Positions 33,390-42,055 of a stretch of 64,000 bases of DNA are shown in pieces. The notes under the pieces were generated by a model. It was given only the letters and a program-made list of their open reading frames with translations. It searched no databases and was not told where the DNA came from. The DNA comes from an uncultured Tenacibaculum sp. (lineage in GTDB: Bacteria; Bacteroidota; Bacteroidia; Flavobacteriales; Flavobacteriaceae): contig CANMWK010000017.1 of the NCBI GenBank assembly GCA_947501615.1, positions 1 through 64,000 of the forward strand, written 5' to 3'. Each line of letters opens with the position of its first letter. The stretch's first letter is position 1. The translations under genes were made by a program, and so were the position numbers.

Positions 33390-34643
33390 CTATTCTATTT
33401 CTACATCTTTCATAAAAAAATCCTTTTTCAGTTCTTTCAACCTACTTGTTATGTAGTTATCCGCAATAGTATCTTTTCCTTTAAATTTTTCCTGATACTT
33501 TTGATACAGTTTGTATCCTATTTTTTTGTCTTTATAAAATAAATCTGATTGCTTAGCAAAAGCAAAAAGAGCTTTATAATTTTTCGAATTTTCGGAAACT
33601 GCATTTTTGTATGACTCTAAAACCTTTTTCGGCATTTTCATTTCAGTATACACACTCGCAAGTCCCATGTGTGCTCTATCTCTTTTTCTTTTCCCTCTAT
33701 GTAACCCACCATAATAATACATCATTGCTAATTTTGGTTCTTTTTTTATCATCGCAATATCACCTAAATAAATCGAACTCTTAAAATCTTCATCGTCTAA
33801 ATAACCTGCTTTTAGGAAATGCTTTTCAGCTTTATCATAATTTTCAATATTAAAATAAGACCTTCCTAACATCATATGTGTATAGCGCTCATTAGGTTGA
33901 ATTGTATCTAAATGATTCAGTAAAATTATACTTTCATTATACTTTTTTTTAGCATAAAGTCTATTAATTTTCAAGCGATTTAAATTGATATGATTAGGTC
34001 TTAATTCCAATCCTTTCTCTGTAAAAATTTTGGCAGAATCTTTATCTTTTATCAGTGTAAAACTCTTTGCTAGCTTTTCAATAGCATTAAAATGAGCGTT
34101 ATCTAACTTATACGCCAACAAATAATTATCAATTCTCGTAAATATTCTTTTATACTGCGGTGTCGATAAAGCTAATTGGTAATAATAATTTGCATTTTTA
34201 TGATCTTTACGAATTAACTCTTTAAAAATCATTTCCGCTTTTTTATACTTTCTTAACTGTAAATACTTTTTTCCTAACTTGTACTTTAACAATAAATTAT
34301 CTGGATCTTTCCTACAAATCTCTTCATATAAATTTATAACCTCTATAATTCTTTTCGCTTTAGATAAAGATTTTCCTAAATTAATTTTAGTTCTATAATC
34401 TTCTTTAAATACTAATGCTTTTTTATAATGATCTATGGCTTTTCTATGATTATCTAAACCATCGTAAATTTTAGCAATTCTAACATGCCTTTCAAAAGTA
34501 GCAGGCAATTCATCTAGCTTTTGTAAGGCAGGTGTGTAACGCCCTATTTCCAAAAGACTATCTATAGCTTTAAAAGCTGAAGTTTGACCTCCAGCTTTTA
34601 TTACTATTATTACAATACAAATTATACAAATTCTCTTTTTCAT
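33390..34643 (-). CDS. Tetratricopeptide repeat protein
   Basis: A 417-residue protein made almost wholly of TPR-like helix pairs. Examples are AIDHYKKALVFKEDYRT, KAEMIFKELIRKDHKNANYY and YDKAEKHFLKAGYLDDEDF. A short N-terminal hydrophobic segment (ICIICIVIIVIKAGG) suggests a signal peptide or membrane anchor. TPR arrays hold protein partners; none can be named here. It lies 31 bases downstream of the DUF4350-like gene and may be in one transcript with it. Confidence 0.78.
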   Translation of the reverse strand: MKKRICIICIVIIVIKAGGQTSAFKAIDSLLEIGRYTPALQKLDELPATFERHVRIAKIYDGLDNHRKAIDHYKKALVFKEDYRTKINLGKSLSKAKRIIEVINLYEEICRKDPDNLLLKYKLGKKYLQLRKYKKAEMIFKELIRKDHKNANYYYQLALSTPQYKRIFTRIDNYLLAYKLDNAHFNAIEKLAKSFTLIKDKDSAKIFTEKGLELRPNHINLNRLKINRLYAKKKYNESIILLNHLDTIQPNERYTHMMLGRSYFNIENYDKAEKHFLKAGYLDDEDFKSSIYLGDIAMIKKEPKLAMMYYYGGLHRGKRKRDRAHMGLASVYTEMKMPKKVLESYKNAVSENSKNYKALFAFAKQSDLFYKDKKIGYKLYQKYQEKFKGKDTIADNYITSRLKELKKDFFMKDVEIE

Positions 34644-34674
34644 ATATTCTTAATAAAAACATGAGGCAAAAAAA

Positions 34675-35559
34675 CTATTCCTCTGATAACCATTTAATTA
34701 AATTTAAAAGTAATTTATAATTCTCTGAAGCTTCTATTGCATTCATCCCTACTTTAAATTGATCTCTACCAGCTAGTTGAGCTGTAAACATTGCAGCTTC
34801 TCCAAAAACAGCAATCTTACCCTTACCTACATTCATAATAGCTCCTTGTGAAAGTTCTTTCGCAGGAAAGCGTTCTGTTTTTTTATTGAATCGCCACATA
34901 GTATCTGGTAAAAGAACAATTTGTTTTTCTGTAGTTTTTAAGATCGATATTGCTTTATTTGGAATTTGAAACGCTTGTCCAGTAAAAGTTCTTATGGAAT
35001 TTACTTTTTTAAATCTTCCTATTCCGTTAGTTAAATCGTGATCAGCTAACATATTATTTTCTTTATTAAAATCGAAAATTCCTCTCATATTCTCATCTAA
35101 CAAAAAACTATCATAAAAATGAAAGCCAAATATTTTCCCTAATTTTTCACTAGCTCCAGCAAAAGGCATATGATCTGCAATTAAAAATAAAGCCCCTCCA
35201 TTTTTAACCCAAGCCTTAATTGCTTTTATTTCTTCATTACTAAATGCACTTGGTGTTGGAGTTACAAACGGACTTCTTGCATTTTCATGCAATGCGTTAG
35301 AAATAACTAACAATTTTATTTTTTTTAATGTTTTTTGAGAAAACTTCTTTGTGAACGATTGAACTTCATATCCTGATTTCCTTAAAACATTAGCAAAAGG
35401 ATAAAAGCGATTATTTATTGTATGAAAATTATTATGCGCTGAATCTACATATACAATTACATCTTTCTTTTCTTTAGTTATAATTGGCATATATAAACTA
35501 TCTGGAACTTGTTGCGAAAAAACATAAAATCCACAGAAAAAAAATAATAAAAACTTCAT
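34675..35559 (-). CDS. Secreted DUF4350-like protein
   Basis: A 294-residue exported protein: signal peptide MKFLLFFFCGFYVFSQQ, then a Rossmann-like fold with LLVISNALHENARS and AFSNEEIKAIKAWVKNGGALFLIADHMPFAG. That last region is typical of DUF4350 and related glutamine-amidotransferase-like domains. The C-terminal part has GKGKIAVFGEAAMFTAQLAG. The usual nucleophilic cysteine of amidotransferases is not evident, so a binding or structural role is as likely as catalysis. It starts one base after the stop codon of blaR1, on the same strand. Confidence 0.7.
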   Translation of the reverse strand: MKFLLFFFCGFYVFSQQVPDSLYMPIITKEKKDVIVYVDSAHNNFHTINNRFYPFANVLRKSGYEVQSFTKKFSQKTLKKIKLLVISNALHENARSPFVTPTPSAFSNEEIKAIKAWVKNGGALFLIADHMPFAGASEKLGKIFGFHFYDSFLLDENMRGIFDFNKENNMLADHDLTNGIGRFKKVNSIRTFTGQAFQIPNKAISILKTTEKQIVLLPDTMWRFNKKTERFPAKELSQGAIMNVGKGKIAVFGEAAMFTAQLAGRDQFKVGMNAIEASENYKLLLNLIKWLSEE

Positions 35560-35560
35560 T

Positions 35561-37093
35561 TTATTCTATCTTGAATATGATTGGTAATGTGTATCCAACT
35601 TTTACCACTTTACCTTCATGTTCTCCCGGTTTAAGTTTAGGTAATTTTCTAACGATTTCCTCTGCATGCTCTTGCAATCTAGGATGTGGTGCTCTACTCT
35701 TAATATTTATAACCTCACCTTCCTCATTAATTTTAAATTGAACATAAATTCTTTTTTTACCAGGCTTTAAACCTAAGTCTTCAGCCATTTTTGCGTCAAA
35801 ATTCTCTTGAATAAACCTTCTCATGTTTCTATTAAAAGCCTCTTTACCTTCTCCTTTTCCAATGAAAGCAGGTGCTACATCTAAATTTGCAAAAGATACA
35901 TTATTACCTATTTTATTACCTTTAGATAGACTATGTCTTTCTTTATATTCTTTATGCATTTCCTTAAAATCATAAAACAATACTTTCCTGTTATTTTTTC
36001 CCTCAAAAATCCTAGGTTTTATAGATAAAGTACTATTTTTCAATTCTTCTTTACTAATAGTCTTTTCATATTCTTCTCGTTCTTCCATTGTTAAATCTTC
36101 AATAGAATATTCTTTAGAATTTGGTGCTTCTCCTGAAAAAAGAGCATCCATATAGCTATCATTATCCGAGGTCTTTAATTCATTATCTAATGTTTTTAAA
36201 TACAATTTTTGTTTATCTAATTCCTGAGGTTTATTTAGTGTTTCATTTCCCGAGCATGCAGTATAAAATAACATACTGGTTAATACTGGTATTAACATTA
36301 AATACCTTAATTGTTTACTTTGTTTAGATCTACTTTTTGTCATCATAACGATTCTTTTTTTAATTAATGATTGTTTATAAAATTGATTTACAAATGATAT
36401 GTTTTGTACTTGAAAAACTTCTTCAAGTAAATTATTTATATAAGTTTCTTTTTTTGACAATTTACTAGCTACCTCATCTGATAAGAACTCATGTATTGAT
36501 GCAATCCTTTTTTGAAAAACCCAAATCATCGGATTAAACCACATCACTATTTTAAGCATTTCAAAGAGCAATAAATCAATACTATGTTTTTGTTTGCTAT
36601 GTACTAATTCATGCTTTATTACTTTTTCTTTACTCGATTCTGATATATTTTCTCCTAGAAAAATGTAATTGAAAAATGAAAATGCCTTACTGGTATTTGG
36701 AAGTATAACTAAATGATAACCATCATATTTTTGTATGTTATTCTCATATAAAAGTTTTAATATGCTATATATTTTATAGATGAAAACACTTAAGAAAACA
36801 GCAAAACCTAACCAAAATAGTATATCAAAATACGCAATGGATTGATACCAACTTTGTTTTTCGATAATTGTTTGAGGAGATAAAACTACTTCTGGAAGCA
36901 GGATTGTATATTCCTCTGGTATTGAACTTTTGATTCTTGGTATTTTTATTAATGGTAAAGCGAAAGAAGCTACAGCTGTAAATAAAAGATAAAAACGGTT
37001 CTTAATAAAAAAAGTCTCTTTGCTTAAAAAAAAGTCATAGATCATTAAAAACAATATCTGAAATAAAATTACCTGTATAATGTAAGCTAGCAT
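35561..37093 (-). CDS. BlaR1/M56-type sensor peptidase fused to a TonB C-terminal domain
   Basis: A 510-residue membrane protein. The first 280 residues have four membrane spans and an M56 metallopeptidase core with HELVHSKQKHS at 161-171, the zinc-binding helix of BlaR1/MecR1. A hydrophobic span near 265-280 (LMLIPVLTSMLFYTACSG) follows. The C-terminal 100 residues match the TonB C-terminal domain: VYVQFKINEEGEVINIKS and KLPKLKPGEHEGKVVKVGYTLPI. Such fusions are common in Bacteroidota; signal transfer and regulated proteolysis of BlaI are inferred. blaI lies 5 bases upstream. Confidence 0.88.
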   Translation of the reverse strand: MLAYIIQVILFQILFLMIYDFFLSKETFFIKNRFYLLFTAVASFALPLIKIPRIKSSIPEEYTILLPEVVLSPQTIIEKQSWYQSIAYFDILFWLGFAVFLSVFIYKIYSILKLLYENNIQKYDGYHLVILPNTSKAFSFFNYIFLGENISESSKEKVIKHELVHSKQKHSIDLLLFEMLKIVMWFNPMIWVFQKRIASIHEFLSDEVASKLSKKETYINNLLEEVFQVQNISFVNQFYKQSLIKKRIVMMTKSRSKQSKQLRYLMLIPVLTSMLFYTACSGNETLNKPQELDKQKLYLKTLDNELKTSDNDSYMDALFSGEAPNSKEYSIEDLTMEEREEYEKTISKEELKNSTLSIKPRIFEGKNNRKVLFYDFKEMHKEYKERHSLSKGNKIGNNVSFANLDVAPAFIGKGEGKEAFNRNMRRFIQENFDAKMAEDLGLKPGKKRIYVQFKINEEGEVINIKSRAPHPRLQEHAEEIVRKLPKLKPGEHEGKVVKVGYTLPIIFKIE

Positions 37094-37098
37094 AATTT

Positions 37099-37467
37099 CT
37101 ATTTTTTAGAATTCTTTTCAACTTCTTTTAAAATACTTTCTAGTTCTTGTATATCCATTTTATTTTCTTTCATAAAAAAAGACACCATACTCTTAAAAGA
37201 TCCACCAAAGTATCCATTCATTAACTTATGTAAACTCTGATTGCTATAATTAGATTTTTCAATTATTGGGAAGTAAACATATCCCCTTCCCTTAGTCTTA
37301 TGACCTACAAATTCTTTGGTTTCTAAAATCCTTATGATAGTAGATACGGTATTGTAAGCAGGCTTAGGAGTTGGCAACTCTGCTATAACCTCTTTAACTG
37401 AAGCTTCACTTAAACTCCATAAAACTTGCATAATTTGTTCTTCTGCTTTTGTTAGCTGTTTTCCCAT
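37099..37467 (-). CDS. BlaI/MecI/CopY-family transcription repressor
   Basis: A 122-residue winged-helix repressor. The start reads MGKQLTKAEEQIMQVLWSLS, then a helix-turn-helix with EVIAELPTPKPAYNTVSTII, then a wing (VGHKTKGRGYVYFPI). The C-terminal half forms the dimer helix. In the BlaI family the repressor is cut when the membrane partner senses a signal. It is the first gene of the minus-strand pair blaI-blaR1; a perfect palindrome with two AACTAA-N4-TTAGTT sites lies 23 bases upstream of its start. Confidence 0.93.
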   Translation of the reverse strand: MGKQLTKAEEQIMQVLWSLSEASVKEVIAELPTPKPAYNTVSTIIRILETKEFVGHKTKGRGYVYFPIIEKSNYSNQSLHKLMNGYFGGSFKSMVSFFMKENKMDIQELESILKEVEKNSKK

Positions 37468-37486
37468 GACTCTGATTTTCTTGATA

Positions 37487-37494
37487 CAAATATA
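37487..37494 (-). promoter_or_regulatory. blaI -7 box
   Basis: Minus-strand TATATTTG at 37494-37487 lies at the edge of the operator palindrome, so repressor binding would block it. No TTG is found at the -33 spacing. Confidence 0.5.
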
Positions 37495-37530
37495 ACTAAA
37501 AAATTAGTTTAAACTAATTTTTTAGTTATA
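37491..37530. promoter_or_regulatory. BlaI-type operator, perfect 40-base palindrome
   Basis: An exact palindrome centred at 37510/37511. It contains two copies of the dyad AACTAA-N4-TTAGTT, at 37494-37509 and 37512-37527. It lies upstream of blaI and overlaps its -7 box. The spacing suits two repressor dimers side by side. Confidence 0.75.
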
Positions 37531-37883
37531 AATATTAAAACCTACTGATTATCAAATCAAAAACGAATACGATTGAGATATAAATATACCTATCTGATAA
37601 GCCCTAAATATGAATAAGTTGTGTTAGTAATATATAAGTATTGATTTCAATCTGGAAAATAATTACGAAGCAATACACTTATATGATTATGACCAATAAC
37701 AAATTGACAATACCTTCTAAATTCTCTACAGGTTCACACCATAAATTTTATTTGTTAGAACTATGTGATTCAGAAATGATAAAAAAATTGAGCATAGGCA
37801 AATTCGGAATGATATAAGAAAAAGGATCCCCTATTAATTTAAATTGAAGTACAAGGTTTTGAAAAATTAGCTATGGCATAAAA
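37531..37883. other. Intergenic stretch with a short open-frame remnant
   Basis: No complete gene was recognised. A 44-codon frame at 37683-37817 encodes MIMTNNKLTIPSKFSTG and further residues ending KLSIGKFGMI. The same frame continues after its stop with EKGSPINLN, so it may be the decayed end of a former gene. No family was recognised. Confidence 0.35.
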
Positions 37884-37986
37884 TAAAAAAAGCAACCCAT
37901 TTCAGGGAAGCTTTCCATTGGTTAACAAAACCACGGCAATCTCTTGCCGAACAACACAACTATTGCTATCTAAAAAAAAGACAGCC
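37884..37986 (-). ncRNA. Probable small structured RNA with its own promoter and terminator
   Basis: A minus-strand transcript of about 100 bases is predicted. It starts at about 37986 after a consensus promoter and ends in a T-run at 37891-37884. Three hairpins are visible in order: GCTGTCT with AGATAGC (7 pairs with one wobble, loop of T's); CGGCAA with TTGCCG around a GAGA loop (perfect); and GGTT with AACC. The last element, AAGC..CCC with GGG..GCTT, precedes the T-run and looks like an intrinsic terminator. No protein frame explains it. Size and layout fit flavobacterial small RNA families such as 6S-Flavo, but identity is not proven. Confidence 0.6.
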
Positions 37987-37988
37987 TG

Positions 37989-38019
37989 CAAATATATACA
38001 CTTTAAGATTACCTACCAA
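37989..38019 (-). promoter_or_regulatory. Promoter of the small RNA
   Basis: Minus strand: -33 TTG at 38019-38017, 20 bases, then -7 TATATTTG at 37996-37989, a full match to the Bacteroidota consensus. Confidence 0.7.
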
Positions 38020-38059
38020 AAATTATTTAAAAAAAACTTTTTTAATCTAAAAAAGGAAA

Positions 38060-38090
38060 TTGTTTAATACTACAATTGATTGTATCTTTG
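38060..38090 (+). promoter_or_regulatory. lysS promoter
   Basis: -33 TTG at 38060-38062, 20 bases, then -7 TATCTTTG at 38083-38090. It decides the lysS start: an upstream in-frame ATG at 38080 lies inside the promoter. The small RNA promoter is divergent, 41 bases away. Confidence 0.75.
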
Positions 38091-38124
38091 CGCCTTTAAT
38101 TTCAATTACATAAAACGAATATCA

Positions 38125-39819
38125 ATGCAATTATCAGAACAAGAAATTGTACGTAGAGAGAAGCTAGCTAGATTACGAGAGCTAGGTATTAATCCATATC
38201 CAGCCGATTTATTTCCATTAGACTCTAATTCTAAGGAAATTAAACAGAAATTCGAAGAAGGTAAAAAGGTGGTTATCGCTGGTAGATTAATGTCTAAAAA
38301 AGTACAAGGGAAAGCTTCGTTCGCTGAATTGCAAGATAGTGAAGGTAGAATTCAGATATACTTTAATCGTGATGAAATTTGTCCAGGTGAAGACAAAATG
38401 AAGTATAATGAATTGTTTAAGAAATTATTAGACTTAGGAGATTTCATAGGTCTTGAAGGAGAATTATTCAAAACTCAAGTTGGTGAAATTACAGTAATGG
38501 TTAAGGATTTTAAGTTATTAAGTAAAGCTTTAAAACCATTACCGCTACCCAAAACAGATAAAGATGGTAAAGTATATGATGCATTTACAGATCCTGAAAT
38601 GCGTTATAGACAACGTTATGCTGATTTAGCTGTTAATCCGCATGTAAAAGAAGTATTTGTTAAAAGAACAAAGTTATTTAATGCTATGCGTCAGTTTTTT
38701 AACGACGCTGGTTATTTTGAAGTAGAAACTCCAATTTTACAACCAATTCCTGGAGGTGCTGCTGCAAGACCATTTATAACACATCATAATTCTCTAGATA
38801 TTCCTTTGTACATGAGAATTGCTAACGAATTATACTTAAAAAGATTAATTGTTGGTGGTTTTGATGGAGTTTATGAGTTCTCTAAAAACTTCCGTAACGA
38901 AGGAATGGATAGAACTCACAATCCAGAGTTTACTGCTATGGAAATCTACGTTGCTTACAAAGACTACAACTGGATGATGGAGTTTACAGAGAAATTATTA
39001 GAGCATTGTGCTCTAGCTGTAAACGGAACTACAAAAGCTACTTTTGGTGAGCATGAAGTAGATTTTAAAGCTCCATATGCAAGAGTTACTATGGCAGATT
39101 CAATTAAACACTTTACTGGTTTCGATATTGATGGTAAATCTGAAGAAGAGTTATTTGAAGCTGCTAAAGGAATGGGAATTGAGGTTGATAAAACCATGGG
39201 GAAAGGAAAATTAATTGATGAGATTTTTGGTGAGAAATGTGAAGGAAATTATATTCAGCCAACTTTCATTACAGATTACCCAAAAGAAATGTCTCCTTTA
39301 TGTAAAGAGCATAGAGATAACCCTGAATTAACTGAGCGTTTTGAATTAATGGTTTGTGGTAAAGAAATCGCAAATGCATATTCTGAGTTAAATGATCCTA
39401 TTGATCAACGTGAGCGTTTTGAAGAGCAATTAAAACTTTCTGAGAAAGGTGATGATGAGGCAATGTTTATCGATCAAGATTTTATTCGTGCTTTAGAATA
39501 CGGAATGCCTCCTACTTCTGGATTAGGAATAGGAATGGATCGTTTAATCATGTATTTAACGAACAATCCTTCTATTCAAGAAGTATTATTCTTCCCACAA
39601 ATGAAACCTGAGAAGAAAGCACCAGCAGTAGAATTAAACGATGAAGAAAAAGCAGTGTTAGCTATTCTTGAAAAAGCTGAAAAAATAGCTTTAAACGATC
39701 TTAAATCTGAATCTGGGTTAAGCAATAAAAAATGGGATAAAACTATTAAAGGTTTAACTAAAAACAACCTCGCTAAAGTTGAAAAAACAGACGAAGGTTT
39801 ATTTGTTGAAATCTTATAA
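38125..39819 (+). CDS. lysS: Lysine--tRNA ligase, class II
   Basis: Charges tRNA-Lys in the cytoplasm. ATG at 38125 is chosen because the earlier in-frame ATG at 38080 is within the promoter. The protein has 564 residues. The anticodon-binding OB domain spans about 45-140. The class II core has EVETPILQPIPGGAAARPF (motif 1), FRNEGMDRTHNPEFT (motif 2) and GLGIGMDRL (motif 3). The last 65 residues (from EKKAPAVELND) are an extension not found in E. coli LysS (505 residues), with a winged-helix look, as seen in other flavobacterial enzymes. A terminator follows. Confidence 0.96.
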   Translation: MQLSEQEIVRREKLARLRELGINPYPADLFPLDSNSKEIKQKFEEGKKVVIAGRLMSKKVQGKASFAELQDSEGRIQIYFNRDEICPGEDKMKYNELFKKLLDLGDFIGLEGELFKTQVGEITVMVKDFKLLSKALKPLPLPKTDKDGKVYDAFTDPEMRYRQRYADLAVNPHVKEVFVKRTKLFNAMRQFFNDAGYFEVETPILQPIPGGAAARPFITHHNSLDIPLYMRIANELYLKRLIVGGFDGVYEFSKNFRNEGMDRTHNPEFTAMEIYVAYKDYNWMMEFTEKLLEHCALAVNGTTKATFGEHEVDFKAPYARVTMADSIKHFTGFDIDGKSEEELFEAAKGMGIEVDKTMGKGKLIDEIFGEKCEGNYIQPTFITDYPKEMSPLCKEHRDNPELTERFELMVCGKEIANAYSELNDPIDQRERFEEQLKLSEKGDDEAMFIDQDFIRALEYGMPPTSGLGIGMDRLIMYLTNNPSIQEVLFFPQMKPEKKAPAVELNDEEKAVLAILEKAEKIALNDLKSESGLSNKKWDKTIKGLTKNNLAKVEKTDEGLFVEIL

Positions 39820-39850
39820 CGATATAAAGTTCATATGAACCTAGTACTGA

Positions 39851-39884
39851 AAACAACCTTAATATTTTTAAGGTTGTTTTTTTT
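39851..39884 (+). terminator. Terminator of lysS
   Basis: AAACAACCTTAA pairs with TTAAGGTTGTTT across TATTT and is followed by a run of T's. Confidence 0.9.
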
Positions 39885-40043
39885 ATGCCTAATTCCGTTC
39901 GATAATTTATCTCTCTAAAACACGTTAGTTTAGTAAATGAAAAATTTTTAAACAATATTCGCTAGTATTCAATTAATATTTGTTGGACATGCATAGATAT
40001 ATAAAAACAATACTATCAAACATTTAAACTATATTTACACCAA

Positions 40044-40055
40044 ATAATCCCTAAA
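40044..40055 (+). promoter_or_regulatory. Shared leader motif of the beta-helix array, copy 1
   Basis: ATAATCCCTAAA ends two bases before the ATG of the first beta-helix gene. The same twelve bases precede the second and third paralogues. Confidence 0.5.
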
Positions 40056-40057
40056 AA

Positions 40058-42007
40058 ATGAAACTAAAATTCAACCTTTATTATTTGATGGTTCTTATCA
40101 TCTGTTTTTCTTGTTCTAAAGATGAAAACTTAAATGTAAGACAAGAAGAAGAAGTTACAAATCCGGATGAAATTGTAAATACAGAGCCTTGTGACTTTAC
40201 TTTAAATAATGTCAGTCCCAATACAAAACTAACCATCAACTGTGTATTAGATTTAAAAGGAGAAACCATAAATCTGCCCACTGGGGTAGAATTAGTTTCT
40301 GATAAAGGACAAATTATTAATGGTACACTTAACTTTGAAGCCAATGGAAAAATAGATGGAGAGCTTTTAAATAGTTCTTTAACTATTGAAGGTAATACAA
40401 CTTTGATTAATGAAACATTTGTATTCAGACCTTCTAGATGGAAAAATATTCTTCAAGGAGATACTACCTACGACAAGGCATTAAGCAACACTAAAAACTT
40501 TGAAGACTTATTATTCTTTATTTCCAGTATAGGAGGTAAAACCTTTAGTATTGATGACTTTAATGCTTTTTTTGAAGTTTCAACGGTTACAAGTACTACA
40601 AGTGACCAGAATTTCAGACCAACTAAAGAGGCTATCAACTTACCTTCTAATTTACATCTAAAAATGTCTGATAAAACATTCCTCCAAATGTATCCTGCTA
40701 ATCCAGAAAATGGTAATGGTACTTTAGTCGCGGTAAGAGATGTAGATAATGTAAAAATATCTGGTGGTCATCTTATTGGAGATGGACTTACACGTGAATA
40801 TGTTGGTGATAATATAGGTGAAGCTGGTTCACGATTATTTTCTATCCATGCTTCTCGAAATATAGAAGTAGATAATGTAACTTTTGAATATGGATCTGGT
40901 GGTGGAATTACAATTTTCTCTTTAGGTTTCCCTTTCAATCCAGACTATATTCCTACTGATGGAGTAATAATAAGAAACTCAACATTTAGGAATCTTCGAC
41001 GTATGTCTACTTCTGTCACAGATGGAAAAAACATAAAAATCATAGGAAATACATATATAAACACTGGTCAACCTCAACGAAGTGGTGATGATGGAGGAAA
41101 TGTTGGATATGCTATTAATATTGAAACATTTAGACGCAGGGATGACGACGGAAATTTACTTGAATTCCAAAGAGTTAATAATGTTGAAGTACGAGATAAT
41201 GTTGAAGATAATAGCAGAATTGGCTTTCTTTTAGTATTAGGAAGTAGTGATGTAATTGCAGAAAACAATAAAGTTGAAACCAGAATGGCTTTTAACTTTA
41301 GTAGTGGAGTAAGCTTTAGAAACAATACTTTTGTGGGAACTCCAGATAGAGATCAAAGTTTTGCAATTTTTGGTGCTGGAGAAGACAGTGAATTTACTTT
41401 TGATAATGAAATTAAGGATAACAGTATTGAAGGTAAATATGGAACAGGTATCTCATTGTCAACTCAAAAATGTAAAGTATATCAAAACAGCATTAAAAAT
41501 GTTGCTGTCGGTATTCAAATGAGTGCTTCTAATACTATTGATATTTATGAAAATAATATTAAAGCTTCTAACAATGGTATTTTTTCGAATTCTACAACAA
41601 TCAATTCAATTAACATATTTAACAACACTATTGAATCGGACAGCTTTCATATGAAATTCACTCAAGTAAATCAAACACCTGAAAGTGCAAATTTTAAGAT
41701 TGATGTTAAAGAAAATAATTTTGTAAATCAAGCTAGTAGTGTTAGTGTATCCAATACCAAAGGATTTAACTTCAATGAAAATCAACTTTTTGGTGGATTG
41801 AGTTTAAAAAATGTAGTAAATACCACTATTACCGCCAATAATATAACTCCAGAAAACAGCAATGGAGTGTTATTACAAGGAGATATTACAAATCTTACTG
41901 TAACAGAAAATAAAATAACTAAACCTACTGTAACTCGTTTCGAATGTATTAACGATGAATCTACATCTTTAAGTAACACAACTATATCTAACAATTCTTG
42001 TAATTAA
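40058..42007 (+). CDS. Right-handed beta-helix lipoprotein, paralogue 1 of 5
   Basis: A 649-residue lipoprotein: signal peptide, lipobox CFSC, then SKDE, which fits the surface-export signal known from Capnocytophaga lipoproteins (basic then acidic residues after the acylated Cys). An N-terminal module of about 100 residues (CDFTLNNVSPNTKLTINC, then LDLKGETINLP) is shared by the array. The rest is a chain of short Asn-rich strands (VKISGGHLIGD, VIIRNSTFRN, ITANNITPEN) typical of parallel beta-helix proteins. Many such proteins bind or cut polysaccharides, but no catalytic set is seen. Highly similar to paralogue 2 over its whole length. Confidence 0.8.
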   Translation: MKLKFNLYYLMVLIICFSCSKDENLNVRQEEEVTNPDEIVNTEPCDFTLNNVSPNTKLTINCVLDLKGETINLPTGVELVSDKGQIINGTLNFEANGKIDGELLNSSLTIEGNTTLINETFVFRPSRWKNILQGDTTYDKALSNTKNFEDLLFFISSIGGKTFSIDDFNAFFEVSTVTSTTSDQNFRPTKEAINLPSNLHLKMSDKTFLQMYPANPENGNGTLVAVRDVDNVKISGGHLIGDGLTREYVGDNIGEAGSRLFSIHASRNIEVDNVTFEYGSGGGITIFSLGFPFNPDYIPTDGVIIRNSTFRNLRRMSTSVTDGKNIKIIGNTYINTGQPQRSGDDGGNVGYAINIETFRRRDDDGNLLEFQRVNNVEVRDNVEDNSRIGFLLVLGSSDVIAENNKVETRMAFNFSSGVSFRNNTFVGTPDRDQSFAIFGAGEDSEFTFDNEIKDNSIEGKYGTGISLSTQKCKVYQNSIKNVAVGIQMSASNTIDIYENNIKASNNGIFSNSTTINSINIFNNTIESDSFHMKFTQVNQTPESANFKIDVKENNFVNQASSVSVSNTKGFNFNENQLFGGLSLKNVVNTTITANNITPENSNGVLLQGDITNLTVTENKITKPTVTRFECINDESTSLSNTTISNNSCN

Positions 42008-42034
42008 CCATACTAGTTTACCATGAAGTTTCGC

Positions 42035-42046
42035 ATAATCCCTAAA
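42035..42046 (+). promoter_or_regulatory. Shared leader motif of the beta-helix array, copy 2
   Basis: ATAATCCCTAAA, nine bases before the ATG of the second beta-helix gene. Confidence 0.5.
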
Positions 42047-42055
42047 ATAAAAAAC

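Noticed and set aside
38080..38124. Earlier in-frame ATG for lysS
   Set aside because: It lies within the -7 box region of the promoter, before the transcript can start.
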